This document shows, in pieces, positions 25,202 through 34,409 of a stretch of DNA of 64,000 nt (position 1 is its first letter; every line of letters starts with the position of its first letter). This stretch comes from Mycobacterium sp. 1274761.0 (GTDB taxonomy: Bacteria; Actinomycetota; Actinomycetes; Mycobacteriales; Mycobacteriaceae), in assembly GCF_001668615.1 (NCBI RefSeq), contig NZ_LZMC01000073.1:62001-126000 (forward strand), given 5' to 3'. A model generated the notes under the pieces. The model was not told the origin of the DNA. It did not search any database and saw nothing but the letters and a program-made list of their open reading frames with translations. Made by a program: the position numbers and the translations under genes.

Positions 25202-27264
25202 GCCACACCTCCCGCAGCTGTCGGCGCGGTCGCCAACGTCCCGTCCTGCAGGCGCACGGTGCGCGGGCACAGGTCGTCCAGTCCGGAGAAGTCGTGTGAG
25301 ATCACGATGACGGTCAGCCCGGCGTTGCGGCGCAGATCCTCCAGCAGTCGCAGCAGTCCGCGTGCACTGGCGGCGTCGAGGCCGGCCAGCGGCTCGTCGA
25401 GGATGAGTGCGCGCGGCGAGCGTTCCAGCAACCCGGCCAGCACAACCCGGCGCATCTGACCGCCGCTGAGCTGGTCAATCCGCCGCGTCGCCAGCGCCGG
25501 ATCCAGACCGACGGTCGCCAACGCTTGTTTCACCCGAGCCCGGTCACGCGTGGAAAATCCTGCCGCCGAGGCGATTTCGAGGTCCACCCGGCTGCGCAAC
25601 AACTGCAGTCGGGCCGCCTGGAACGAGATCGCCACCGCGCCTACCTGGTCGGCCACCGGTGCGCCGTCGAGCAGGCACTGTCCGCTCGTCGGGGTGGTGA
25701 GCCCAGCCATGATCCACGCCAGCGTCGACTTGCCTGACCCGTTGAGTCCGTGGATCAGCACGCCGTCGCCCTCGTGCACCGCGAAGTTGATGTTCTGCAG
25801 CGCGGTCTTCGCCCACGGCGTGCTGCTGCCGTACTCATGGCCGACGTCGATGAGTTCGAGGACCGGCGCGTCGCCACTGGGCGCCGACGGCTGCGTCGCC
25901 TCGGGCGCGGCGGCGGTTTCCACCATCGCGGTGTTGTCAGCTGCTCCCCCGTTTCCGGTGAGGTCGATTGCGCGGTCGGCAGAGTCGGCTTCGTCGTTGT
26001 AGTGCGTGATGTGCACCAGCGACATGCGGTGGCGTTGGGTGAGCCCCGACAGCACGCCCATCAGCGCTTCGCGGCCATCCTGGTCGACCATGCTGGTCAC
26101 CTCGTCCGCGATCAGCAGCGACGGCTCCCGCGCCAGCGCAGCGGCAACGGCAAGGCGCTGCAGTTCCCCTCCGGACAGCCCGCCGGTGTCGCGTTCGGCC
26201 ATCCCGTCGAGTCCGACCTCGGCGAGCAACTTGTGCACGTCGGTGACGGTGCCCGGAGGCAGCCCCCACACCACGTCGTCGGCGACCCGCGTGCCGAGCA
26301 CCTGGCTCTCGGGGTGCTGCAGGACCACCGCGGTGCCGCCGAGACGGCCCAACCCCACCGCGCCGGGACGCTCGACCGTCCCCGACGACGGGTCCCGCCC
26401 GGCCAGCACCAGCATCAGCGTCGTCTTGCCCGAGCCGTTGGGGCCGGTCACCGCGACGTGTTCGCCGGGTTCGACACTCAAACTCACCGGCCCGAGCGCA
26501 TCGTGGTCGCTCTTCGGGTAGCGGAAGCGGACGTCGGTCAACCGCACCGGCACCGGAGCCACCGGCTCGCCGTCGCACGGCGGGTCCAGCTTGTGCACGT
26601 CGGGAATGACCACGAGGCGATTGATCACCTGTGACAAGGCCCACCAACCGATCAGCATGACAATGGTGATGGAGATCACCGACGACCCGCCGATCAGGTA
26701 CGGCCAGTAGTCCAGCGCGGTGGCGAACAGGCTGCGCAACCGCTCGGCGAACTGCGTCATGTCGGGCAGGATCCACCAACCCGAGATGCGGGTGAGGAAG
26801 GCGGCGATGCCCTCGACGTTGGCGGTCAACGACTCGAAGATCAGGTGGCGCAGCCGCACCAGCACCGCCAGCGCGCCGACGACAACACCGCCGAATACCG
26901 CCCCTGCGACCAGCCCGACGAGGATGACGGTGGGCCAGCCCCGGCCGCGGCGCAGGATGAGCCCGATGAGCAGGCCGATATAGGCGCAGTCGATCACCGT
27001 CATGAAGCCGCCCATGCCGGCGATCAGGAACGCGATGGTGGAGCCCGCGACGGTTGCGGCGATGAGCACCCGCAACCGAAACCGGTACACCAGAAAGCCC
27101 ATTGGCACGTTGCCCAGCAGGGAGATGCCCCCGGCGAAGGGCACCACGACAGCGATGATCGCAGTGGCCGCGCACAACGCGGCCATCACCGAGGCGTGTG
27201 CCAGCTCAACCGGTTGCAGCGATCCCGCACGACGAGCCCGGCTCGCGTGGTGGGTCGCAGTCAT
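25198..27264 (-). CDS. ECF transporter fusion: membrane S-like domain plus two ATPase domains (Rv2326c-like)
   Basis: This ~688-residue protein has three parts. Residues ~10-225 hold about six membrane helices with the look of an ECF substrate-binding/DUF2232-type domain. The first ABC ATPase has Walker [10 protein letters not shown], signature LSGGELQRL and LLIADEVTS. The second has Walker [10 protein letters not shown], signature LSGGQMRRV and [10 protein letters not shown]. With EcfT it makes a complete ECF-type importer from two genes. ATG 27264 was chosen because upstream codons extend into the divergent marR promoter. The substrate is not deducible. Confidence 0.9.
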   Translation of the reverse strand: MTATHHASRARRAGSLQPVELAHASVMAALCAATAIIAVVVPFAGGISLLGNVPMGFLVYRFRLRVLIAATVAGSTIAFLIAGMGGFMTVIDCAYIGLLIGLILRRGRGWPTVILVGLVAGAVFGGVVVGALAVLVRLRHLIFESLTANVEGIAAFLTRISGWWILPDMTQFAERLRSLFATALDYWPYLIGGSSVISITIVMLIGWWALSQVINRLVVIPDVHKLDPPCDGEPVAPVPVRLTDVRFRYPKSDHDALGPVSLSVEPGEHVAVTGPNGSGKTTLMLVLAGRDPSSGTVERPGAVGLGRLGGTAVVLQHPESQVLGTRVADDVVWGLPPGTVTDVHKLLAEVGLDGMAERDTGGLSGGELQRLAVAAALAREPSLLIADEVTSMVDQDGREALMGVLSGLTQRHRMSLVHITHYNDEADSADRAIDLTGNGGAADNTAMVETAAAPEATQPSAPSGDAPVLELIDVGHEYGSSTPWAKTALQNINFAVHEGDGVLIHGLNGSGKSTLAWIMAGLTTPTSGQCLLDGAPVADQVGAVAISFQAARLQLLRSRVDLEIASAAGFSTRDRARVKQALATVGLDPALATRRIDQLSGGQMRRVVLAGLLERSPRALILDEPLAGLDAASARGLLRLLEDLRRNAGLTVIVISHDFSGLDDLCPRTVRLQDGTLATAPTAAGGVA

Positions 27265-27334
27265 TTCACGATTCTGCCAGTCGCGGCTCGACGAGCCTGT
27301 GTCGCCACTGTGAGTGTCGACACGCGGCGGCATG

Positions 27335-27363
27335 TTGATACGCATAGTGAAGCTATGTAATTA
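27335..27363 (+). promoter_or_regulatory. marR promoter with palindromic operator in the spacer
   Basis: A -35 box TTGATA (27335-27340) and a -10 box TAATTA (27358-27363) are exactly 17 bases apart. The spacer contains the perfect inverted repeat CATAG-TGAAG-CTATG (27343-27357). The predicted transcription start falls at or next to the GTG at 27371. Bound MarR dimer would block RNA polymerase here, giving autorepression. Confidence 0.65.
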
Positions 27364-27370
27364 TGGAGTC

Positions 27371-27817
27371 GTGACCCCGACCCTTGGCGCCGACCTGCTT
27401 GCCGTGGTGGCACGACTCAACCGGCTCGCATCGCAGCGGGCCCGCATCCCTTTGCCGTTCGCGCAGGGGCGCCTGTTGTCCACTATCGAAGATCAGGGCG
27501 CGGCGCGCATCTCCGATCTCGCCGCGCTCGATCATTGCTCCCAGCCGACGATGACCATGCAGGTTCGCAGGCTGGAGGACGCCGGGCTGGTGTCACGCAC
27601 CGTCGATCCCGACGATGCACGGGCTGTGCTCATCCGCATCACCGACAAAGGCGTCGACACGCTGCGGCAGGTTCGCGTCGATCGCGGCGCCGCCATCGAC
27701 CCGTATCTGGAACGGCTCGATGAGGCCGACCGCCGGACGCTCGACGACGCCGTTCGTGTGATGCGCAAGCTCCTCAAAGACGCGGCAGCCCCGAAACCAA
27801 CCGTCAAAGAGCAATAG
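27371..27817 (+). CDS. MarR family transcriptional regulator (Rv2327-like)
   Basis: This 148-residue winged-helix repressor has the recognition helix region DLAALDHCSQPTMTMQVRRLEDAGLV. The wing follows as RTVDPDDARAVLIRITDKG, both standard for MarR proteins. The GTG at 27371 is preferred over one at 27314 because a promoter and its palindrome occupy 27335-27363. The transcript is then predicted to be leaderless. It lies 26 bases before an MFS exporter gene and probably controls it; it may also control the divergent ECF operon. Confidence 0.88.
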   Translation: MTPTLGADLLAVVARLNRLASQRARIPLPFAQGRLLSTIEDQGAARISDLAALDHCSQPTMTMQVRRLEDAGLVSRTVDPDDARAVLIRITDKGVDTLRQVRVDRGAAIDPYLERLDEADRRTLDDAVRVMRKLLKDAAAPKPTVKEQ

Positions 27818-27843
27818 TTCAATAGTTAGGAGCAGGCACCCGT

Positions 27844-29055
27844 ATGTGGCGCCAACCCAAAGCCGTCTGGGCCGTTGCGTTCGCTTCTGTCGTCGCCTTC
27901 ATGGGCATCGGACTCGTCGACCCCATCCTCAAGCCAATCGCCGACAACCTCAACGCCTCACCGTCGCAAGTCTCGTTGCTGTTCACCAGCTACATGGCGG
28001 TGATGGGCGTCGCCATGCTCATCACCGGCGTGGTCGCCAGCCGGATCGGCCCCAAACGCACACTGCTGCTGGGCCTGGCCGTGATCATCGCCGGCGCCGG
28101 GCTGGCAGGCCTGTCGGACACCGTGATGGGAATCGTCGGCTGGCGGGCACTGTGGGGCCTCGGCAACGCCCTATTCATCGCGACGGCGCTGGCCACGATC
28201 GTCAACTCGGCGCGCGGATCGGTCGCCCAGGCGATCATCCTCTACGAGGCGGCGCTGGGCCTGGGCATCGCCGTCGGGCCTCTGGTCGGCGGTGTGCTGG
28301 GCTCGATCTCGTGGCGCGGACCGTTCTTCGGGGTCTCGGCGTTGATGGCCGTCGCGCTGGTCGTCACCGCATTCCTGCTGCCGTCGACACCGCGTGCTGA
28401 ACGCGCGACCACCCTGGCCGACCCGTTCCGCGCCCTGCGGCACCGCGGTCTGCTCGGCGTCGGAATCACCGCGCTGCTGTACAACTTCGGGTTCTTCACC
28501 CTGTTGGCCTTCACGCCATTCCCCCTCGACATGAGCGCCCACCAAATCGGGCTGATCTTCTTCGGCTGGGGCATCGCGCTGGCGTTCACCTCCGTGGTGG
28601 TTGCGCCACGACTGCAGCACCGGTTCGGGACGGTGAACGTATTGATCGTCAACCTGGTGGCGATGACGGCGACGTTGGCCGTAATGGCGGTCTTCACCGA
28701 ACTGAAGGCGGTCCTGGCCGCGTGCGTGGTGGTGGCCGGGCTGTTCATCGGCGTCAACAACACGTTGATCACCGAAACCGTGATGAAGGCCGCGCCCGTG
28801 GAACGCGGTGTGGCCTCGGCGGCCTACAGCTTCCTGCGGTTCGGCGGCGCCGCTGTCGCGCCGTGGCTGGCCGGCGTGCTCGGCGAGCAGGTCAGCGTGC
28901 ACCTGCCGTTCTGGGTGGGCGCAGGTGGCGTGTTGCTGGGCGCGGGCGTACTCGCGGCCACGCGCGGGCACCTGACCGGAATCGACATCGAGGAAACGGA
29001 ATTGGAAGAGCTGACCGATTACGCCGAGTCGATGACCGTCGGCGTCGAGTCGTGA
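27844..29055 (+). CDS. MFS transporter, probable drug/metabolite exporter
   Basis: This 403-residue protein has twelve membrane helices, and the loop between helices 2 and 3 carries the MFS motif A-like GVVASRIGPKRTLLLG. The motif C-type glycine/proline helix is AALGLGIAVGPLVGGVLGS, typical of exporters. A ribosome binding site (AGGAG) precedes ATG 27844. The MarR gene immediately upstream suggests inducible efflux. The C-terminal tail is acidic (ETELEELTDYAE). Confidence 0.88.
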   Translation: MWRQPKAVWAVAFASVVAFMGIGLVDPILKPIADNLNASPSQVSLLFTSYMAVMGVAMLITGVVASRIGPKRTLLLGLAVIIAGAGLAGLSDTVMGIVGWRALWGLGNALFIATALATIVNSARGSVAQAIILYEAALGLGIAVGPLVGGVLGSISWRGPFFGVSALMAVALVVTAFLLPSTPRAERATTLADPFRALRHRGLLGVGITALLYNFGFFTLLAFTPFPLDMSAHQIGLIFFGWGIALAFTSVVVAPRLQHRFGTVNVLIVNLVAMTATLAVMAVFTELKAVLAACVVVAGLFIGVNNTLITETVMKAAPVERGVASAAYSFLRFGGAAVAPWLAGVLGEQVSVHLPFWVGAGGVLLGAGVLAATRGHLTGIDIEETELEELTDYAESMTVGVES

Positions 29056-29056
29056 G

Positions 29057-29099
29057 TTGGGCGTGAAAACCCGCGCACGGCGCGGGAAATCACGCCCAA
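29057..29099. terminator. Bidirectional terminator hairpin
   Basis: TTGGGCGTGA (29057-29066) pairs with TCACGCCCAA (29090-29099). Inside this, CCCGCG (29070-29075) pairs with CGCGGG (29081-29086), giving a 16-pair stem with small A bulges. It lies between the convergent MFS and iron-transporter genes and can end both transcripts. There is no strong T run on either side. Confidence 0.75.
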
Positions 29100-29106
29100 A
29101 TCGCGC

Positions 29107-29838
29107 CTAGAGGAGTGAGTCGACCAGCGTGCCGACGATATAGGTCGCGGCGATCGCGATTCCGCCGAACAACATCTGCCGCGCCGACGCCCACCACCAG
29201 GGCCTACTGGTGAACCGGGCGGCGACGGCGCCGGCGACTGCCAACCCGATGCCACCGCAGACCAGCCCGCCGGTCAACGACTCGAACCCCAGCAGGTACG
29301 GGATGAGCGGCACCACGGCACCGATCGCGAACATCACGAACGATGACAGCGCCGCGACCCACGGCGACGGCTTCTCCGTCGGGTTGACCCCCAGCTCCTG
29401 AACGAGATGGAAATTGACCGCCTTGTTCGGGTCACGATGGATCTCGTCGGTCGCCACCGCGGCGGTCTCCCTCGTCAGCCCCAGTTTCACCAGCATGCCG
29501 ATGAGCTCGGCCCGCTCCGCCGTCGGATGGTGCTCGAACGCGCGACGCTCCACCAGCACTTCGGAGTCGATCTGTTCGTTTGCGGTGGTGACCGATGTGT
29601 ACTCGCCCAGCGCCATCGAGAAGGCGCCGGCCAGCAGGCCCGCCACACCGCTGATGACGACGGTTTGCGAGCTTGCTGCGGCCGCCACTCCCGCGATCAG
29701 CGCGGTGTTGCTGACCAGCCCGTCCATCGCGCCGAAGGTGGCGGCGCGAAGCCAACCGCCCGACACGTCGGAATGACGGTGTCCTCTGACGTGAGGCAGC
29801 CCCGTCGGTGACAGCGGAGCTTCGTTTGTCTCGGCCAT
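29107..29838 (-). CDS. VIT1/CCC1 family iron/manganese transporter
   Basis: This 243-residue protein starts WLRAATFGAMDGLVSNTALI and AGAFSMALGEYTSVTTANEQ, both diagnostic of VIT1/CCC1. Between helices 2 and 3 lies the acidic cytoplasmic region (Glu-rich, ERRAFEHHPTAERAE) that binds metal in the plant/yeast proteins. Five membrane helices in total are predicted. It likely exports Fe2+ or Mn2+ from the cytosol. The ATG at 29838 fits the conserved start; a more upstream TTG-type start is less likely. It is divergent from the acyl-CoA dehydrogenase gene. Confidence 0.88.
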   Translation of the reverse strand: MAETNEAPLSPTGLPHVRGHRHSDVSGGWLRAATFGAMDGLVSNTALIAGVAAAASSQTVVISGVAGLLAGAFSMALGEYTSVTTANEQIDSEVLVERRAFEHHPTAERAELIGMLVKLGLTRETAAVATDEIHRDPNKAVNFHLVQELGVNPTEKPSPWVAALSSFVMFAIGAVVPLIPYLLGFESLTGGLVCGGIGLAVAGAVAARFTSRPWWWASARQMLFGGIAIAATYIVGTLVDSLL

Positions 29839-29940
29839 GGCATGAGATTCAACGCCAAGGATTTCCACTGGTCCAGCGAGGTTTGCCTACGTTTGCCACA
29901 TCACAGTTTCCACCGGACCGCCACGGGCTAACGTCAAGGT

Positions 29941-31914
29941 ATGACCACCACCGCGGATCATCTGCGCAACACCCTTGACGGCCGTTGGCGCGATGTGAAA
30001 AACGACATGCGCAAACAGCTCTCCAGCGAGATCTTCCGCCCGCACTACACACCCAACACCGTCATCGCCCGCACCAAGGTGGCCGAGCAGTTGAAGATCA
30101 TGGCCGAGCGTGGCGCGGCGGAGGACGGCTTCAAGAAAGAGCACGGCGGCAACGGCGACGTCGGTGCAGCCATCGCGCAGATCGAGATGCTCGCGATGTC
30201 CGACCTGTCCCTGATGGTCAAGGCCGGTGTGCAGTGGGGTCTGTTCGGCGGAGCCATCGAGAACCTCGGGACCGAGCGGCATCACGAACGGTACGTCAAG
30301 AAAATCATCGACCTGGAGCTGCTGGGCTGCTTTGCGATGACCGAGACCGGCCACGGCAGCGACGTGCAATCCCTCGAGACGACGGCGACCTACGACCCGT
30401 CGACACAGGAATTCATCATCGACTCCCCCACCCGCACCTCCCGCAAGGATTACATCGGCGGCGCCGCCGAAACCGCTCGGGTGGCAGCGGTTTTCGCTCA
30501 GCTGATCACACCGGACGGGGAAGGGCACGGCGTGCACTGTTTCGTTGTGCCGATCCGCGACGAGGAGGGCAACGACCTGCCGGGTGTCACGACGTCGGAC
30601 TGCCACTACAAAGGCGGGTTGCCCGGTGTGGACAACGGCCGCATCCAGTTCGACCAGGTCCGCGTCCCGCGCGAGAACCTTCTCAACAAGTACGCCGACG
30701 TCGCCGAGGACGGCACGTATTCCTCGCCGATTGAGAATGTGGGTCGGCGCTTCTTCACGATGCTGGGCACGCTGATCCGCGGTCGCGTCACAGTGGGCGG
30801 TAGCGCCGGCGCCGCGGCCCGCGTGGCGCTGGACATTGCGACCCGATATGCGTTGCAGCGCAAGCAGTTCTCCGCTCCCGACGAGGAGGGCGAGGTGCTG
30901 ATCATGGACTACCTGGTGCACCAGCGCCGGTTGTTCCCGCTGATCGCTAAGTCCTACGCCCTGCAGTTCGCGCAGAACGAACTGGTCGCCAAGTGTCACG
31001 AGCTGCAAAGCTCCGACGACCCTGACCCCGAAGAACAACGTGAGTTGGAGTCCCGCGCGGCGGGCCTGAAGGCGGCCAACACCTGGCATGCGACCGCCGC
31101 GATCCAGGAAGCACGCGAAGCATGCGGTGGCGCAGGCTATCTCGCCGAGAACCGGCTGATCGCGCTGAAGGCCGACACCGACGTGTTCACCACCTTCGAG
31201 GGCGACAACCACGTGCTGACCCAGCTGGTCGCCAAGGAGCTGTTGACCGCCTACGCCGACGACATCAAGGGCATGAGCCCGGTGGAGTGGGTGCGGTTCG
31301 CGGCGAACTTCGCCGGCGAGCGGGTGCTGAAACGCACTGCCGCCGAGACGATCATGCAGACCATCCTCGACACGCGGCAGGACAACGAGGAGGAGGGCAG
31401 CCTCTTCAACCGCGGCACCCAGGTGCAGATGTTCGAGGACCGCGAACAGTACATGCTGTCCACGGTGGCCCGCCGACTGCAAGGCAAGTCCAGGGAGATG
31501 AGCGCGTTCGACGCCTTCAACTCCGTCCAGGACCACGTGTTGCACACCGCGCGGGCGCACATCGAACGCATCATCCTGGAGGCATTCGTGGCGGGCATCG
31601 ACTCATGTGAGGACGACGAGGCCCGCAAGATCCTCAACATGGTATGCGACCTGTACGCGCTGTCGGTCATCGAGCAGGACCGGGCCTGGTTCATGGAGCA
31701 CCGCTTCCTGTCCACCGAACGCGCCAAGGCCGTCACCCGCGGTATCAACGAACGCTGCCGCAATCTGCGACCGTACGCTGAGCTGCTGGTCGACGGGTTC
31801 GGGATCCCCGAGCAGCTGCGCTACGCGGAGATGCTGCATCCGGAGAACATTCCCGACGCGGATGCCGAGGAGGAGCAGGACGCGACGTCGGCGGGCACCA
31901 TCGGACCCAAATAG
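29941..31914 (+). CDS. Acyl-CoA dehydrogenase / acyl-CoA oxidase-like protein
   Basis: This 657-residue flavoprotein is longer than a standard dehydrogenase (~390) and has an extra C-terminal region like the acyl-CoA oxidases. The FAD/substrate motif CFAMTETGHGSDVQ is at about residues 140-153. The middle and helical domains follow, including LIRGRVTVGGSAGAAARVAL, EACGGAGYLAENR and TTFEGDNHVLTQLVAKELL, the last placing the family's catalytic Glu. It should perform the first step of beta-oxidation on an unknown acyl-CoA. A TAACGT box six bases before the ATG suggests a leaderless transcript. It stands alone between the iron transporter and lppP. Confidence 0.9.
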   Translation: MTTTADHLRNTLDGRWRDVKNDMRKQLSSEIFRPHYTPNTVIARTKVAEQLKIMAERGAAEDGFKKEHGGNGDVGAAIAQIEMLAMSDLSLMVKAGVQWGLFGGAIENLGTERHHERYVKKIIDLELLGCFAMTETGHGSDVQSLETTATYDPSTQEFIIDSPTRTSRKDYIGGAAETARVAAVFAQLITPDGEGHGVHCFVVPIRDEEGNDLPGVTTSDCHYKGGLPGVDNGRIQFDQVRVPRENLLNKYADVAEDGTYSSPIENVGRRFFTMLGTLIRGRVTVGGSAGAAARVALDIATRYALQRKQFSAPDEEGEVLIMDYLVHQRRLFPLIAKSYALQFAQNELVAKCHELQSSDDPDPEEQRELESRAAGLKAANTWHATAAIQEAREACGGAGYLAENRLIALKADTDVFTTFEGDNHVLTQLVAKELLTAYADDIKGMSPVEWVRFAANFAGERVLKRTAAETIMQTILDTRQDNEEEGSLFNRGTQVQMFEDREQYMLSTVARRLQGKSREMSAFDAFNSVQDHVLHTARAHIERIILEAFVAGIDSCEDDEARKILNMVCDLYALSVIEQDRAWFMEHRFLSTERAKAVTRGINERCRNLRPYAELLVDGFGIPEQLRYAEMLHPENIPDADAEEEQDATSAGTIGPK

Positions 31915-31923
31915 TCTGGTGCG

Positions 31924-32406
31924 CTAGGGATTCGGGATAGGGTCGAGCGCCTTGATCTTGCCCTCGTCGCTGATCTCGAACCGGACCGTGCCGATGCCGG
32001 TAGGGCAGCACGCCGCATCCTGACCTTGGCGCCACTGGTACTGCACACTGGCGGTCTGATTGCCGATCGAGATCACGTTGATGTAGGTCCGCGGCTCGGG
32101 CGTGGCAGGGCCGAGCGGGTTGTTCCGATCGAAGAACAGCACTTGCATCGGGCTGTCCGACGCGTCACCACCCTTGACCACGACCCAGTTCAGCCGGCAG
32201 TCGGGAGTGTGACCACGCGCCGTCTCGCGCCACTGCGGACCCTGCGGAAGGCCTGCCACCGCAGCAGAGACGGTCTCGGGCGTCGGCGCGTCGGATGGCG
32301 CGCAGGCCTGCGTGCTCGTCGGCGGCGGGCTCGGCGGGCTCCATCCGCAGCCGGCTGAGATGAGTCCAACGGCGATCAGCGCGGCAGGCAGGCGACGTGG
32401 CGGCAT
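31924..32406 (-). CDS. lppP: LppP/LprE family lipoprotein
   Basis: This 160-residue lipoprotein has a signal peptide ending in the lipobox LISAGC (Cys ~23) and then a Pro/Ser-rich linker. The mature domain (GPQWRETARGHTPDCRLNW, MQVLFFDRNN, INVISIGNQTASVQYQW) matches mycobacterial LppP/LprE proteins; Rv2330c is the positional equivalent. ATG 32406 places the signal peptide correctly. A TAGGCT box lies seven bases upstream, compatible with a leaderless mRNA. Function is unknown; it is expected to be anchored outside the plasma membrane. It ends nine bases from the acyl-CoA dehydrogenase stop. Confidence 0.88.
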   Translation of the reverse strand: MPPRRLPAALIAVGLISAGCGWSPPSPPPTSTQACAPSDAPTPETVSAAVAGLPQGPQWRETARGHTPDCRLNWVVVKGGDASDSPMQVLFFDRNNPLGPATPEPRTYINVISIGNQTASVQYQWRQGQDAACCPTGIGTVRFEISDEGKIKALDPIPNP

Positions 32407-32506
32407 GGCCGCGAGCCTACGGGCGGTTACGCCGAAGCACAGAATGCGCGGGCAGATGAAAGCGCGTGGTTCATTGCTAAAGCGGGCGCCATAGGCCATA
32501 TTGGCA

Positions 32507-33463
32507 ATGAGCGACAACGGGGCGGAAACAGTGGCGGATACATCGAGCACAGCACCTAATATCAGGTCGGAGTGGCTGTCGAAATCGGCAGCCAAGACCA
32601 AGGGATCGGACAAAAAAGAAGTCCAATTCCACTACGACATCAGCAACGACTTCTTCAAGTTGTGGCAGGACCCCACTCAGACCTACAGCTGTGCCTACTT
32701 CGAACGCGACGACATGACGCTCGAGGAGGCCCAGATCGCCAAGATAGACCTCGCACTCGGCAAGCTGGGCCTGCAGCCGGGGATGACACTCCTCGACATC
32801 GGATGTGGTTGGGGCTCAACCATCATGCGGGCGGTCGACAAGTACGACGTCAACGTCATCGGCCTGACACTGTCGGAGAACCAGAAGAGGCACATCGAGG
32901 AGCACTGGTTCGCCAATTCCACGAGCAAGCGCCGTATGGAGGTACGGCTGCAGCCGTGGGAGGAATTCGACGAGCCCGTAGACCGGGTGGTGTCGATCGG
33001 CGCCTTCGAGCATTTCGGCTTCAGCAAATATGCCGACTACTTCAAGAAAACGTTCAACATCCTGCCTGACGACGGAGTGCAGCTGCTGCATTCGATCATC
33101 ATCCCGAGCGACGAAGAGGTCCGCGCAAAGCAACTCAAGATCACGATGTCGCACCTGCGGTTCATCAAATTCATCATGGACGAGATTTATCCCGGTGGTC
33201 GACTGCCGTTGGCCGCCCTCATCGAGGAACACGCCACCAAGGCCGGCTTCACCGTGACGCGCGTGCAGCATCTGCAGCCGAACTACGTCAAGACGCTCGA
33301 CACCTGGGCCGCCAACCTGGAGGCCAAGAAGGACGAGGCCATCGCGATCACCTCTGAGGAAATCTACGAGCGCTTCGTTAAGTACTTGAGAGGCTGCTCA
33401 GACCTGTTCCGCGAGGGTTACACCGATGTCGCCCAGTTCACCCTCGAAAAGGCTCCCGCTTAG
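32507..33463 (+). CDS. Mycolic-acid/cyclopropane-type SAM methyltransferase, copy 1
   Basis: This 318-residue member of the CmaA/MmaA/PcaA family has the SAM-binding motif [17 protein letters not shown] and [12 protein letters not shown]. It also has the substrate-channel start [32 protein letters not shown], and the bicarbonate/active-site region [18 protein letters not shown]. The C-terminal [23 protein letters not shown] is standard. It carries a ~25-residue extra N-terminal extension compared with MmaA proteins. Such enzymes methylate or cyclopropanate double bonds in meromycolic or other long acyl chains. It is first in a tandem pair with the gene at 33519. Confidence 0.9.
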   Translation: MSDNGAETVADTSSTAPNIRSEWLSKSAAKTKGSDKKEVQFHYDISNDFFKLWQDPTQTYSCAYFERDDMTLEEAQIAKIDLALGKLGLQPGMTLLDIGCGWGSTIMRAVDKYDVNVIGLTLSENQKRHIEEHWFANSTSKRRMEVRLQPWEEFDEPVDRVVSIGAFEHFGFSKYADYFKKTFNILPDDGVQLLHSIIIPSDEEVRAKQLKITMSHLRFIKFIMDEIYPGGRLPLAALIEEHATKAGFTVTRVQHLQPNYVKTLDTWAANLEAKKDEAIAITSEEIYERFVKYLRGCSDLFREGYTDVAQFTLEKAPA

Positions 33464-33518
33464 CCGACATCATGTTGAACTTCGATCGGGAAGGATTCGG
33501 ACAGAAGGGGGTCTGCCG

Positions 33519-34403
33519 ATGCCGGGAGGCGTGATCAAGGACTCGACGACGATGAAAGTCGCCTACGAAGATGTCCAGGCCCACTACGACCTCTCGAATG
33601 AGTTCTTCGGCCTGTTCCAGGATCCGACGCGGACATACAGCTGCGCATACTTCGAGCGCGACGACATGTCACTGGAAGAGGCGCAACTGGCGAAGATTGA
33701 TCTCGCGCTCGGCAAGCTGGGCTTGCAGCCCGGCATGACGCTGCTCGATATCGGGTGCGGCTGGGGCTCCACCATGAAAAGGGCCCTCGAGAAATACGAC
33801 GTCAACGTCATCGGCTTGACGCTGAGCCGGAATCAATTGGCCCTCGGCCAGCATGTCGTCGACGGCGTCGACACCGACCGGTCGCGCAGAGTGATGCTGC
33901 GTGGGTGGGAAGAGTTCGACGAGCGCGTCGACCGGATCGTCAGTATCGAGGCGTTCGAGGCCTTCCCGAAGGAGCGGTACGTGCCGTTCTTCGAGATGTG
34001 CCAGCGCATCCTGCCGAACGACGGACGCATGGTGCTGCAGACGATCATGGGACAACCGATGAGGCGCTGGGCCGATATCGGTTTGCGGGTCACCATGAGC
34101 GACGTGAAGTTCATGCGGTTCCTCGGCACGGAAATCTTCCCGGGCGGCGGCGTGCCCTGCGACGAGGACATCGTCGAATGTTCCAGGAAAGCCGGCTTGA
34201 CGATCGAACAACTGGAGTACCTGACGCCGCACTACGTGCGGACGCTCGACACGTGGACCGAACGACTGACGGCCGCCCGCGACCAGGCCATCGCGGTGAC
34301 GTCGCCGGAGGTCTACGACCGGTACATCAGGTATCTGACCGGATGCTCAGATTTCTTCAGCCGCGGCATCAGCAGCGTCGGGCAGTTCACGCTAGTTAAG
34401 TAG
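33519..34403 (+). CDS. Mycolic-acid/cyclopropane-type SAM methyltransferase, copy 2, altered active-site loop
   Basis: This 294-residue paralog of the preceding gene keeps the SAM site ([17 protein letters not shown]) and the [29 protein letters not shown] and YLTGCSDFFSRGISSVGQFTL segments. Where the family normally has FEHFG-ERY, this protein has EAFEAFPKERY. The catalytic-pocket Glu is kept but the neighbouring His is Ala and the Gly is Pro. Activity may therefore be changed in specificity or type. ATG 33519 has AGAAGGGGG upstream. It follows copy 1 after 55 bases and converges on the ketosynthase-like gene, with six bases between stops. Confidence 0.9.
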   Translation: MPGGVIKDSTTMKVAYEDVQAHYDLSNEFFGLFQDPTRTYSCAYFERDDMSLEEAQLAKIDLALGKLGLQPGMTLLDIGCGWGSTMKRALEKYDVNVIGLTLSRNQLALGQHVVDGVDTDRSRRVMLRGWEEFDERVDRIVSIEAFEAFPKERYVPFFEMCQRILPNDGRMVLQTIMGQPMRRWADIGLRVTMSDVKFMRFLGTEIFPGGGVPCDEDIVECSRKAGLTIEQLEYLTPHYVRTLDTWTERLTAARDQAIAVTSPEVYDRYIRYLTGCSDFFSRGISSVGQFTLVK

Positions 34404-34409
34404 ACGGGC

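Noticed and set aside
29887..31560. 557-codon minus-strand ORF
   Set aside because: It is antisense to the well-supported acyl-CoA dehydrogenase gene and has no family resemblance.
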